A stretch of DNA of 18,152 nt from assembly GCA_020853375.1 (NCBI GenBank), contig JADYZA010000048.1, positions 1 through 18,152 on the forward strand, written 5' to 3'. Source of the stretch: Verrucomicrobiota bacterium (GTDB taxonomy: Bacteria; Verrucomicrobiota; Kiritimatiellia; Kiritimatiellales; Tichowtungiaceae). Positions 1 through 6,740 of the stretch are shown piece after piece. Position 1 is the first letter of the stretch. Each line of letters opens with the position of its first letter. The position numbers and the translations under genes were made by a program. Under the pieces are notes generated by a model. The model was not told where the DNA came from, made no database searches, and saw only the letters and a list, made by a program, of their open reading frames with translations.

Positions 1-645
1 GCCGGTATTAATTTCAAACTCTCTTCCACCGACTTCGGCCACCTCGGAATTTTCCCCGAACAGCGCGTGATGTGGAAATGGATCCGCGAAACGGTGCAGC
101 AGCGCAAAGAGCAAACCGGTTCAATGAACGTACTGAACCTCTTCGCCTACTCCGGCGGCTCGACGCTGGCCGCCGCACAGGGCGGCGCGGAAGTCTGTCA
201 CCTCGACGCCTCCAAAGGCATGGTCGAATGGGCGCGCGAAAACGCCGCGCTCAACGGACTGCAAGAAGCGCCGATCCGCTGGATCGTCGACGACGCCATC
301 GGCTTTCTCCGCCGCGAAGTCAAACGCGAGCGCCGCTACGACGGCATCATTCTCGACCCGCCATCCTTCGGGCGCGGCAAAAAAGGCGAGGTCTTCAAAA
401 TTCAGGAAGCCCTGCCCGAACTGCTCAACCTCTGCCGCGATCTGCTATCGGACAATCCGTCGTTCCTGCTCCTGAGTTGCCATACGCCGGAATACTCGCC
501 GATGATCCTGAAAAACCTGCTCACGCAATGGCTCAAGGATTTAAACGGCACCACCGACTGCGGCGAAATGACCCTCACCGGAAAACCCGACGTCATGCCG
601 CTACCGAGCGGCGCTTACGCCCGCTGGACGGCAGCTAACAAGTAA
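1..645 (+). CDS. Class I SAM-dependent rRNA methyltransferase, RlmI-like (5' partial)
   Basis: The frame is open from base 1 to a TAA at 643-645, so the N-terminus lies outside the window and 214 residues are visible. The Rossmann SAM-binding motif is clear ([19 protein letters not shown]), followed by the acidic strand end [20 protein letters not shown] and the catalytic-type motif LDPPSFGRG. This order matches the C-terminal catalytic domain of the RlmI/RlmK-type family (YccW, 23S rRNA cytosine-C5 methylation). Members have an N-terminal PUA domain, which would lie upstream. The exact target base cannot be read from the fragment, and related proteins are often annotated only as class I methyltransferases. 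It runs 12 bases ahead of the DUF3465 gene and is probably co-transcribed with it. Confidence 0.85.
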   Translation, partial: AGINFKLSSTDFGHLGIFPEQRVMWKWIRETVQQRKEQTGSMNVLNLFAYSGGSTLAAAQGGAEVCHLDASKGMVEWARENAALNGLQEAPIRWIVDDAIGFLRREVKRERRYDGIILDPPSFGRGKKGEVFKIQEALPELLNLCRDLLSDNPSFLLLSCHTPEYSPMILKNLLTQWLKDLNGTTDCGEMTLTGKPDVMPLPSGAYARWTAANK

Positions 646-657
646 AGTGGAGAAACT

Positions 658-1056
658 ATGAAAAAACTGATTCTCATAATCCTTCTTTTAATCTCCGTTT
701 CTCTCGAAGGATTCGGGAGCGGCAGCGACGCGGTGGTGGCTTCGGCTTTCGCCAATCACAAAAGCAATATTCAAGTGCAGGGTTGCGGACAGGTTATAAA
801 AGTTTTATCTGACGATAACAACGGAAGCCGGCACCAGCGCTTTATTATTAAACTGGCTTCCGGGCAGACTCTACTGATCGCTCATAACATTGATTTAGCA
901 AAACGGGTTGCATCCATCAAAACCGGAGACACCATCGAGTTTTCTGGCGAATACGAATGGAATCCGCAAGGAGGCGTAATCCACTGGACTCATAGCGATC
1001 CTCAAGGTCGACACACTGCAGGCTGGATAAAGCATAATGGACAAACCTATCAATGA
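658..1056 (+). CDS. DUF3465 family exported protein
   Basis: This is a 132-residue protein with a hydrophobic N-terminal signal peptide (residues 1 to about 20, [19 protein letters not shown]), so it is probably secreted or periplasmic. The core matches the DUF3465 family as I know it: [23 protein letters not shown], then [22 protein letters not shown] and a C-terminal [10 protein letters not shown]. The fold is probably a small beta barrel. The biochemical role of the family is unknown to me. GTGGAG at 646-651 is a good ribosome binding site for the ATG at 658. The stop codon overlaps the start of the next gene (ATGA), so the two are probably translationally coupled. Confidence 0.88.
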   Translation: MKKLILIILLLISVSLEGFGSGSDAVVASAFANHKSNIQVQGCGQVIKVLSDDNNGSRHQRFIIKLASGQTLLIAHNIDLAKRVASIKTGDTIEFSGEYEWNPQGGVIHWTHSDPQGRHTAGWIKHNGQTYQ

Positions 1057-1295
1057 CCTCACCTTCTGAACATCCATGGGATCCGTTGCACGGCATTACG
1101 CTGGAGATGATGCTCAACCAGCTGGTGGAAGATCACGGCTGGGAGGAGATGGGACGGCGCATTCGCATCCGCTGCTTCAAGCTCGATCCGTCGATTAAGT
1201 CCAGTCTGACGTTTCTGCGCAAAACGCCGTGGGCGCGGGAGAAGGTCGAACAGTGGTATATCGCCGACTGCCGCCGGAAACGCCGTGGACGGTAA
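1053..1295 (+). CDS. DUF2132 (VF530-type) small conserved protein
   Basis: This 80-residue basic protein matches the DUF2132 family along nearly its whole length: [17 protein letters not shown], then [14 protein letters not shown] and the signature [21 protein letters not shown]. The family is named after Vibrio fischeri VF530, is usually 65-80 residues long, and has no established function known to me. The ATG at 1053 overlaps the TGA of the DUF3465 gene by four bases. The strongly basic C-terminal tail (CRRKRRGR) could contact nucleic acid, but that is only a guess. It seems to be the last gene of the three-gene unit, because an inverted repeat begins three bases after the stop codon. Confidence 0.88.
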   Translation: MTSPSEHPWDPLHGITLEMMLNQLVEDHGWEEMGRRIRIRCFKLDPSIKSSLTFLRKTPWAREKVEQWYIADCRRKRRGR

Positions 1296-1298
1296 TTG

Positions 1299-1367
1299 CC
1301 CACGAATCACACGAATCCTCTCGAATGGAGAAGTTCTAAATTCGTGTTCATTCGTGTGATTTGTGGG
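1299..1367. repeat. Inverted repeat, 18-bp arms
   Basis: The left arm CCCACGAATCACACGAAT (1299-1316) and right arm ATTCGTGTGATTTGTGGG (1350-1367) are reverse complements with one mismatch, around a 33-base spacer. The spacer holds further ATTCGTG-like sequence. It lies between the DUF2132 stop codon and the pseudouridine synthase start. It has no T-run typical of an intrinsic terminator, though the transcript could fold into a long hairpin and end the upstream unit. I think it is a dispersed genomic repeat. Confidence 0.8.
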
Positions 1368-1410
1368 AAAAACTTGGCACGTCTGGTCTTCTACTTCATT
1401 ATCCGCGCCC

Positions 1411-2112
1411 ATGAATCTCGAAGTCCTTTATCACGACAACCAAATGCTGGCGGTGAATAAACCGGCGGGCGTGCTGACGCAGCCGAGCGGAACGGATAAG
1501 GACAATCTCGAAGACCGTTCCAAGGTTTGGATCAAGGAAGCGAAGAACAAGCCGGGCAATGTATTTCTGCACGCGGTTCACCGGCTCGATCAGGTTGTCA
1601 GCGGTATTGTGCTGTTCGCCTGTACCGACAAAGCGCTTTCGCGGCTGAATGCCGACATGCGGGCGCATAAGTTCACCAAGATCTACCACGCCGTCGTTTC
1701 CGGCACGCCGCCACAGAAGGAAGGTTCTCTGCGCCATTGTCTGATTCACGACGATTACCGCGCCGAAGTGGCGAAAGAAGGCAATCCCGATGCGAAGGAA
1801 TGTCTGCTGGATTATCGGGTAATTACGCCGGGTGGGGACACCCGGCCTACAACATCTGTAGGCCCGCTGTCCTCAGCGGGCGGCATGACGCTACTTGAAA
1901 TCCAACTGCACACCGGACGCTACCACCAGATCCGCGCGCAGCTCGCCGCGATCGGCTGTCCGATCGTCGGCGACGAAAAGTACGGCTCGACAGTTAAGTT
2001 GTCCGGCGGCGCGATTGCTCTGCACCACGCGCGGCTGACGGTGATTCACCCGGTCAGCAAAGCCGAGATCGTCATCGAAGCGCCATATCCAAGCCACTGG
2101 GTGTCCGTCTAA
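1411..2112 (+). CDS. RluA-family pseudouridine synthase
   Basis: This 233-residue enzyme should isomerise uridine to pseudouridine in rRNA or tRNA. The RluA signature is present as HAVHRLDQVVSGIVLF, with catalytic Asp60 in HRLD. The N-terminal strand reads NKPAGVLTQPSG. The later family motif appears as LHTGRYHQIRAQLAAIGCPIVGDEKYG, with Tyr where Thr is more usual. I start it at the ATG at 1411 (MNLEVLYHDNQMLAVNKPAG) because that matches family N-termini. An in-frame GTG at 1363 would add 16 residues but sits inside the arm of a repeat. Residues 139-157 are encoded by a chain of three perfect hairpins, between two conserved beta strands. No S4 domain is present, so it belongs to the RluA/RluC/TruC-like short forms. 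The exact target is unknown. Confidence 0.9.
   Translation: MNLEVLYHDNQMLAVNKPAGVLTQPSGTDKDNLEDRSKVWIKEAKNKPGNVFLHAVHRLDQVVSGIVLFACTDKALSRLNADMRAHKFTKIYHAVVSGTPPQKEGSLRHCLIHDDYRAEVAKEGNPDAKECLLDYRVITPGGDTRPTTSVGPLSSAGGMTLLEIQLHTGRYHQIRAQLAAIGCPIVGDEKYGSTVKLSGGAIALHHARLTVIHPVSKAEIVIEAPYPSHWVSV
1827..1881. repeat. Triple-hairpin REP-like element inside the pseudouridine synthase gene
   Basis: Three perfect 8-bp stems follow one another and share their edges. The first is GCCGGGTG-ggga-CACCCGGC (1827-1846). The second is GGCCTACA-acatc-TGTAGGCC (1844-1864). The third is GCCCGCTG-tcct-CAGCGGGC (1862-1881). The frame is open through it and encodes a Gly/Pro/Thr/Ser-rich loop of about 19 residues. 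The structure is typical of a dispersed palindromic element rather than of codon constraint. Confidence 0.8.
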
Positions 2113-2126
2113 AGTCAAAGGTCGGC

Positions 2127-2141
2127 TTCCAATAGTTGGAA
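2127..2141. repeat. Short palindrome TTCCAA-tag-TTGGAA
   Basis: This is a perfect 6-3-6 palindrome 14 bases after the pseudouridine synthase stop codon, followed by ACCCCTC. It resembles the end module of the palindromic element inside the U32 gene (TTCCAA-aca-TTGGGAA followed by ACTC). It may be a solo copy of the same family. The stretch after it up to 2171 shows nothing I can name. Confidence 0.45.
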
Positions 2142-2171
2142 CCCCTCTGCGTCTTTGCGAGAAAACATCTT

Positions 2172-2274
2172 ATACCAACTTCAGTTTGTTTTTGTACAAG
2201 GCCGGCAAGATGCCGGCGATACGTACCGCAGGCTTCCAGCCTGCAAAATGCCAACAGCAAACGGAAGTTGGTAT
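2172..2274. repeat. Composite palindromic element with 17-bp terminal inverted repeats
   Basis: The outer arms are ATACCAACTTCaGTTTG (2172-2188) and CAAACgGAAGTTGGTAT (2258-2274), which match at 16 of 17 positions. Between them are two perfect hairpins, GCCGGC-aagat-GCCGGC (2201-2217) and GCAGGC-ttcca-GCCTGC (2228-2244). The total length is 103 bp and there is no convincing open frame, so it looks like a MITE- or REP-type element. Its right end touches the last base of the ferredoxin stop codon. It may double as the 3' end of that operon's transcript, although there is no T-run. Confidence 0.75.
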
Positions 2275-2447
2275 TACGCTTCGGAAATGCAGCTGACGGG
2301 ACAAACGGATTCACAAACGCCGCAGTCAATGCAGTCCGCGGCTTTGATTAAACGTTTCCCGTCGACTTCAGAGATACACTCCACCGGACAGACCGGCTCG
2401 CAGGCTCCGCAGTTTACACATTCGTCTTTTTTGATGATGCGCGGCAT
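2274..2447 (-). CDS. 2[4Fe-4S] ferredoxin, 57 residues
   Basis: Reading the minus strand from the ATG at 2447 gives a 57-residue protein beginning MPRIIKKDECVNCGACEPVC. It has two full CxxCxxCxxxCP motifs: Cys10, 13, 16, 20 and Cys39, 42, 45, 49. This is the bacterial ferredoxin pattern for two low-potential [4Fe-4S] clusters. An extra Cys sits four residues after each motif (CPVECI at 24, CPVSCI at 53), matching the internal duplication. GGGAA at 2452-2456 serves as ribosome binding site. It starts 14 bases after the stop codon of the persulfide-reductase fusion and is clearly the third gene of that operon, so it may exchange electrons with that enzyme. The partner is inferred from position only. 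Confidence 0.92.
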   Translation of the reverse strand: MPRIIKKDECVNCGACEPVCPVECISEVDGKRLIKAADCIDCGVCESVCPVSCISEA

Positions 2448-2461
2448 AACGTTCCCTTTTT

Positions 2462-4897
2462 TTAAATGAACAGATTGGCCGATGAACGGCTGAGGCGGTC
2501 AACATACATCGCCACGCCGCCTTCCTCCACTCCGTCGATGAGCTCTTCTTTTTTGATTCCCATGAGGTCCATGCTCATGGTGCAAACGACCAGCTTGACG
2601 CCGCTGAGTTTCGCCTGAGCAATAAGCTCCGGAAGCGGCATGACGTTTTTGTGTTTCATGATGCCTTTGATCATCGCCAGCCCCATGCCGCCCATGTGCA
2701 TTTTGGAAAGCGATAAGCGGCCCGGGCCTTTCGGCATCATCAGTCCGAACATTTTTTCGATCAGGTTTTTCTTCGCCGTGAACGGCCCGGACTTCCGCAG
2801 AATGTTAATTCCCCAGAAGGTGAAAAACAGTGTGACTTCATAGCCCGCCGCCGCCGCGCCGTTGGCGATGATGAAAGCGGCCATGGCTTTGTCGAAGTCG
2901 TTGCTGAACACCACATTGGTCATGGCGCGATGATCGGAACTCTGCCCGCCGCGTTTGATCACGGTGGCGCGGTATTCGCCCTTCCCCGCCGGTTCCAGAC
3001 TCGCCAGTTCGTGCCCGGTGGTGTTGCACCATGCGGGCGCATCGGCGACAAATCCCGGATCCGTGGCGGTAATGCTGACGGCTTCTCCTTCCTTGATTTC
3101 GTCGATGGCGTTCTTGAGCTGAAGAATCGGGCCGGGACATTGCAATCCGCAGGCGTTGATGGTTTTAACAAGCTTCACGGTCGTCTCCTTTTCTACATCC
3201 TGACTGTCGGTGTCCTGAACGGGTTTATGCTTTTCCGGCATTTCGGCGGCGGGCATTTCAACCGTCCGCTGATACGTGGTATAGCCACCGCTGAGGTTCC
3301 GGCACTTGAATCCATTCTGCGCCAGAATTCGGCAAGCAAGATATCCGCGCTGTCCGACTTTACAGAAAACCAGATATTCCTTTTCCTTCGAAAGCTCGCC
3401 GAGCCGGCCGCGCAGTTCGTCGAGCGGAAGATTCGTCGCTCCCGGAATCGTGCCGGCGGCCACTTCGCCGGACGTGCGGACGTCGAGCAGTTTCCGGTGC
3501 GGCGCGGGATCAATAACATCTTGAACGTGGCAAAGCGTCACGTCGCCGCGCAACACGTTCGCCGCGACGAACCCGGCAAAATTAACCGGATCCTTGGCGG
3601 AGCCGTACGGCGGCGCATAGGAAAGTTCCAGCTCTTCGAGATCAAAGACGGTCATTCCGGCACGGATGGCGACGGCGAAAACATCGATCCGTTTATCCAC
3701 ACCGTCGGAGCCGACCGCCTGAGCGCCGAGCACTTTTCCAGACATTGGATCAAACAGCATTTTGATGCTGAGCGGCGCGGCGCCGGGATAATACGACGCA
3801 TGGCTGGCGGGATGGACATAGATTTTTTCAAACGGAATTCCCGCGCGCTTCGCCGCTTTCTCGCTCAGTCCGGTCATGCCGATGGCGAGGTTGAACACCT
3901 TGCAGATCGCCGTGCCCTGCGTGTCTTTATAGCGCGAGTCGCGGCCGAAAATATTATCGGCGGCGATGCGCCCTTGTCGATTCGCGGGCCCGGCCAGCGG
4001 AATGAGCGCGGGCTGGCGGGTGATGAAGTCGGTGACTTCCACCGCGTCGCCGACCGCGTAAATATGTGCATCCGAGGTCTGCATATGGTCGTTCACTTTG
4101 ATTCCGCCGCGCGGACCGAGCTCGATGCCCGCCGCTTTCGCCAGCGCGGTTTCCGGCTTCACGCCGACCGCCAGAACCGCGATACCGGTTTCTAGCGTTT
4201 CGCCGGAACTCAGCGTGAGCTTCAACCCTTTCGGCGATTCACTGAACTGGGTGACCGACGTGTTCAGGCGCAGGTCAACGCCGTTGAGCGTCAGCTCTTG
4301 ATGCAGAATGGAAACCATTTCCGGATCAGCCGGACTCATCACCTGCGCCGAAATCTGAATCAGCGTCGTCGCGATTTTACGGCGGCGTAACGCTTCAACC
4401 ATTTCCAAACCGATGTACCCTCCGCCGATCACCGTGGCGTGCGTCCGGCCTTCCAAAGCTTGGATGATGCGATCCATGTCTTCCATATTGCGAAGCGAAA
4501 AAACATTCGGGCTTCCAATGCCTGGAACCGGCGGATGATTTGGATGGGCGCCCGGACTCAGAATCAACGTGTCGTAGGATTCGCGGTACATTTTTCCGGT
4601 CGCAAGATTTTTGATTTCAACCGTTTTTTCCGAAGGTTGGATGGCGGTGACTTCGTTTTGTGTGCGGACATCCAGCCGGAAACGGGAACGCAGTTGTTCC
4701 GGTGTGGTGACAAGCAGACGGTCGCGGTCGGTAATTTCGCCGCCGATGTGATATGGCAGTCCGCAATTGGCGAACGAAACGTAAGGGCCGCGCTCGATCA
4801 GAATAATTTCAGCTTCTTCGCTCAGCCGCCGAGCGCGGGCCGCCGCACTGGCTCCACCAGCGACGCCTCCAACAATCACGATTTTTTTTGCTGTCAT
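2462..4897 (-). CDS. Four-module CoA-disulfide/persulfide reductase-rhodanese-TusA-DsrE fusion
   Basis: This 811-residue protein carries four sulfur-handling modules in order. Residues 1 to about 450 form an FAD/NAD(P)H disulfide reductase of the CoA-disulfide reductase/Npsr type, with FAD motif VIVGGVAGGASAA, redox Cys45 in SFANCGLPYH, NAD motif VIGGGYIGLEM (156-166) and conserved Tyr in SYAPPYGSAKDPVN. Residues about 455-545 form a rhodanese with active Cys512 in VFCKVGQRG. Residues about 575-645 form a TusA domain, with ACGLQCPGP placing Cys587 in the CPxP motif. Residues about 658-811 form a DsrE/DsrF-like domain with Cys772 in VVCTMSMDLMG. All expected active cysteines are present. The enzyme probably reduces persulfides or polysulfides and relays sulfane sulfur along the chain. 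It starts three bases after the ArsR-type gene, with AAGGAT as ribosome binding site. Such fusions occur in anaerobes; the in vivo substrate is unknown. Confidence 0.92.
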   Translation of the reverse strand: MTAKKIVIVGGVAGGASAAARARRLSEEAEIILIERGPYVSFANCGLPYHIGGEITDRDRLLVTTPEQLRSRFRLDVRTQNEVTAIQPSEKTVEIKNLATGKMYRESYDTLILSPGAHPNHPPVPGIGSPNVFSLRNMEDMDRIIQALEGRTHATVIGGGYIGLEMVEALRRRKIATTLIQISAQVMSPADPEMVSILHQELTLNGVDLRLNTSVTQFSESPKGLKLTLSSGETLETGIAVLAVGVKPETALAKAAGIELGPRGGIKVNDHMQTSDAHIYAVGDAVEVTDFITRQPALIPLAGPANRQGRIAADNIFGRDSRYKDTQGTAICKVFNLAIGMTGLSEKAAKRAGIPFEKIYVHPASHASYYPGAAPLSIKMLFDPMSGKVLGAQAVGSDGVDKRIDVFAVAIRAGMTVFDLEELELSYAPPYGSAKDPVNFAGFVAANVLRGDVTLCHVQDVIDPAPHRKLLDVRTSGEVAAGTIPGATNLPLDELRGRLGELSKEKEYLVFCKVGQRGYLACRILAQNGFKCRNLSGGYTTYQRTVEMPAAEMPEKHKPVQDTDSQDVEKETTVKLVKTINACGLQCPGPILQLKNAIDEIKEGEAVSITATDPGFVADAPAWCNTTGHELASLEPAGKGEYRATVIKRGGQSSDHRAMTNVVFSNDFDKAMAAFIIANGAAAAGYEVTLFFTFWGINILRKSGPFTAKKNLIEKMFGLMMPKGPGRLSLSKMHMGGMGLAMIKGIMKHKNVMPLPELIAQAKLSGVKLVVCTMSMDLMGIKKEELIDGVEEGGVAMYVDRLSRSSANLFI

Positions 4898-4900
4898 ATG

Positions 4901-5200
4901 TTAATCCTTAAAGTGAAGAAATGTGCGCAGGTGTTTGTGCATGCAGTCGAACAATTTCAGAAAGTCCGGATTCTGCAAGGCGCAGTATTTCTGGGTTCCT
5001 TCCTTTCGAATGGCCACCAGTCCCTGCTGGCAGAGAATTTTCAGCTGCTGAGACATCATCGACTGGCTGCATTCCAAATTCTCGAAAAGCTCCGTACAGG
5101 TTTTTTCCCCTTCCGCCAGCAACTCAATCACTCCGAGCCGTACCGGATGGGCCATCGCCTTGAGGACTTCCGCCGTCATTTCCCGTTCCCGATTGTTCAT
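4901..5200 (-). CDS. ArsR/SmtB-family transcriptional repressor
   Basis: This is a 99-residue winged-helix protein. The dimer and HTH regions read MAHPVRLGVIELLAEGEKTC, then CSQSMMSQQLKILCQQGLV and the wing IRKEGTQKYCALQ. It has five cysteines (35, 44, 57, 73, 86). The classical ArsR metal motif CVCDLC is not present, so direct arsenite sensing in that way is unlikely. Since the gene is co-transcribed with a persulfide-handling enzyme, a reactive-sulfur sensor role like SqrR/BigR is plausible, perhaps through a Cys pair such as 35 and 86. Those positions do not align obviously with the SqrR cysteines. A perfect GGAGG (5206-5210) precedes the ATG. A dyad over the promoter suggests autoregulation. 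It is the first gene of the operon. Confidence 0.9.
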   Translation of the reverse strand: MNNREREMTAEVLKAMAHPVRLGVIELLAEGEKTCTELFENLECSQSMMSQQLKILCQQGLVAIRKEGTQKYCALQNPDFLKLFDCMHKHLRTFLHFKD

Positions 5201-5211
5201 CTACACCTCCA

Positions 5212-5233
5212 AACATTAGAAAATTATAATGTT
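5212..5233. promoter_or_regulatory. Operator-like dyad upstream of the arsR-type gene
   Basis: AACATTA (5212-5218) and TAATGTT (5227-5233) are perfect inverted arms around an 8-base centre with partial symmetry. Nine of eleven base pairs match overall. AT-rich dyads of this size over the promoter are typical operators of ArsR-family repressors. The dyad fully covers the predicted -10 box, so binding would block RNA polymerase. Confidence 0.6.
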
Positions 5234-5252
5234 ATAAATTAAAAGCAACCAA
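5223..5252 (-). promoter_or_regulatory. Sigma70-type promoter of the arsR-fusion-ferredoxin operon
   Basis: On the minus strand there is a perfect -10 hexamer TATAAT (5223-5228). A weak -35, TTGGTT (5247-5252), lies 18 bases upstream. Transcription would start near 5216, giving a short leader that carries the GGAGG ribosome binding site. A shorter-spaced TTGCTT is the alternative -35 but leaves only 14 bases. Confidence 0.5.
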
Positions 5253-5278
5253 AATCTTCCGGACTTCGGAACGGAGAC

Positions 5279-5310
5279 AAAAAAAGGCCCTGCGGTTAAG
5301 CAGGGCCTTT
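5279..5310 (-). terminator. Intrinsic terminator of the LacI-gdh-Gfo-aminotransferase operon
   Basis: Read on the minus strand, the stem GGCCCTGC-ttaacc-GCAGGGCC is followed by seven T residues. It lies 18 bases after the aminotransferase stop codon. It separates that operon from the arsR-type promoter immediately downstream on the same strand. Confidence 0.93.
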
Positions 5311-5328
5311 CGGTAAGCGTTTCGGGTT

Positions 5329-6702
5329 TTAGCCTTCGGCCATCACCTCGTCCACAGCCTCTTCGAATACCTTCAGAGATTCGCGCAGGGCATCCTCAGG
5401 TATGGAAAGCGGCGGAGCGATTTTGACGCACTCGCCAGCCACGCCGACAGGTGCGAACATCAACAGCCCCTTATGGAAACATTTCACGTTGATACGAACG
5501 GCGAGATCCGGATCGGGAGTTCTCGTGCCCGCTTTGACCGCCTGAATACCTGCCACCAGTCCGAGACCCTGGAAACAACCGAGAACCGACGGATATTTTT
5601 TCTGGATCCGTTCAAGTTCCTGATTGAACCACACGCCGAGCTTGGCAGCGCGTTCTACAAGTTTCTCCTCCTGGAGACCCTGCAGGTTAACAATCGCGGC
5701 GGCCGCAGCCAGCGGCGAAGCCGAGTGCGTGGAAGTCATCGAACCCGGAGCGTAAATGTCCATGATGTCTTTACGTCCAATCACGGCTGAAAGAGCCAGC
5801 GATGAGGAAATGCCTTTACCGCAAGCGATCAGGTCGGGCTGAATTCCGTAGTGTTCGAAACAGAACATTTTTCCTGTCCGTCCGAAACCGGCCTGGACCT
5901 CGTCCATAATCAGCACAATGTCGTTCTCGCGGCAGAACGCTTCGAGTTTCTTGGCGTAGTCCTTGGGCATGAAGTCCGGGCCAACACCCTGATAGCTTTC
6001 AGACATTACACCAGCGATCTGGTTCGGCTTGATTCCCTTTTCCTTCAAGGTCTTCAGGAACAGATCAAAAGAAGTGTCCTGATTCTTGTATCCATCCGGG
6101 AAAGGAACCTGCGCGAAAAACGCATTCTCGCCCGCAAGCCACTTCTTCAGGCGCGGATTGCCGCCAGCAAGCTGGGAGCCCATCGTCCGGCCATGGAACG
6201 CGTTGTCGAATGAGATGAAGTATTTGCGTTCCGGACCGTATTTTTCCAGCGCGTAGGTTTTGGCCAGTTTAATGCAGTTTTCGGTGGCTTCAGTGCCGGA
6301 GCTCAGCAGGAACACACGGTAATCGTTCGGACGGGGAGCAAGATCCGCCAGCATTTTCGTCAGCTTGGCGCGGTCTTCATGGACGAACACATAGGTCGCC
6401 AGCAACGGTTTATCCAACACGGCGCGCAAAGCGGCGACGATTTTCGGATGGCCGTGGCCAATGTTTGTGATCAGAACACCGGAAGACCAGTCGATCCAGC
6501 GGTTGCCCCAGCGGTCAGCGACCGTGGAACCTTCCGCGTGATCCCAGACAATGGGCGGCTGACCGCGCATGGAGCGGGGCTCAGAGCCATCGAGATTCTT
6601 GAATATCTCAAGAGATTCCGGCACAGGCAACGCTGTGCAGATCGTGCGGTTTTTCGTTTTGACCGGCGGCACAGCCACCGGAATGAGACTATATTCTGCC
6701 AT
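5329..6702 (-). CDS. Class III PLP-dependent aminotransferase
   Basis: This 457-residue enzyme belongs to fold-type I, class III (the acetylornithine, GABA and ornithine aminotransferase family). The expected residues are visible: SSGTEATEN (134-142) for the PLP phosphate, His170 in NAFHGRTMG stacking on PLP, Asp267 in IMDEVQAGFGRTG binding the pyridine nitrogen, and Lys296 in LIACGKGISSSL forming the Schiff base. Such enzymes move an amino group between a terminal amine or amino acid and 2-oxoglutarate. The substrate cannot be read from the sequence, and the N-terminal 45 residues are longer than in acetylornithine aminotransferases. A strong AGGAG lies upstream of the ATG. It is the last gene of a four-gene operon with a glutamate dehydrogenase, which would recycle the glutamate/2-oxoglutarate pair. 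Confidence 0.9.
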   Translation of the reverse strand: MAEYSLIPVAVPPVKTKNRTICTALPVPESLEIFKNLDGSEPRSMRGQPPIVWDHAEGSTVADRWGNRWIDWSSGVLITNIGHGHPKIVAALRAVLDKPLLATYVFVHEDRAKLTKMLADLAPRPNDYRVFLLSSGTEATENCIKLAKTYALEKYGPERKYFISFDNAFHGRTMGSQLAGGNPRLKKWLAGENAFFAQVPFPDGYKNQDTSFDLFLKTLKEKGIKPNQIAGVMSESYQGVGPDFMPKDYAKKLEAFCRENDIVLIMDEVQAGFGRTGKMFCFEHYGIQPDLIACGKGISSSLALSAVIGRKDIMDIYAPGSMTSTHSASPLAAAAAIVNLQGLQEEKLVERAAKLGVWFNQELERIQKKYPSVLGCFQGLGLVAGIQAVKAGTRTPDPDLAVRINVKCFHKGLLMFAPVGVAGECVKIAPPLSIPEDALRESLKVFEEAVDEVMAEG

Positions 6703-6740
6703 AAGTTTTTTTCTCCTGTTTTATAATTTTGTATCGGGGC

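Noticed and set aside
1363..1410. GTG start extending the pseudouridine synthase
   Set aside because: The extra residues are encoded by a repeat arm and do not resemble family N-termini; the ATG at 1411 fits.
2930..4195. A 421-codon open frame on the plus strand
   Set aside because: It is antisense to the four-module reductase, whose motifs are unmistakable. The frame encodes an Arg/Gly/Ala-rich sequence without domains.
4515..4529. Palindrome TTCCA-atgcc-TGGAA resembling the repeat ends
   Set aside because: It lies in a conserved coding segment of the reductase (PGIGSPNVFSLRN) that matches the family, so it needs no repeat insertion.
4439..5242. A 267-codon open frame on the plus strand
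   Set aside because: It is antisense to the reductase and arsR-type genes and runs into their promoter; no family resemblance.
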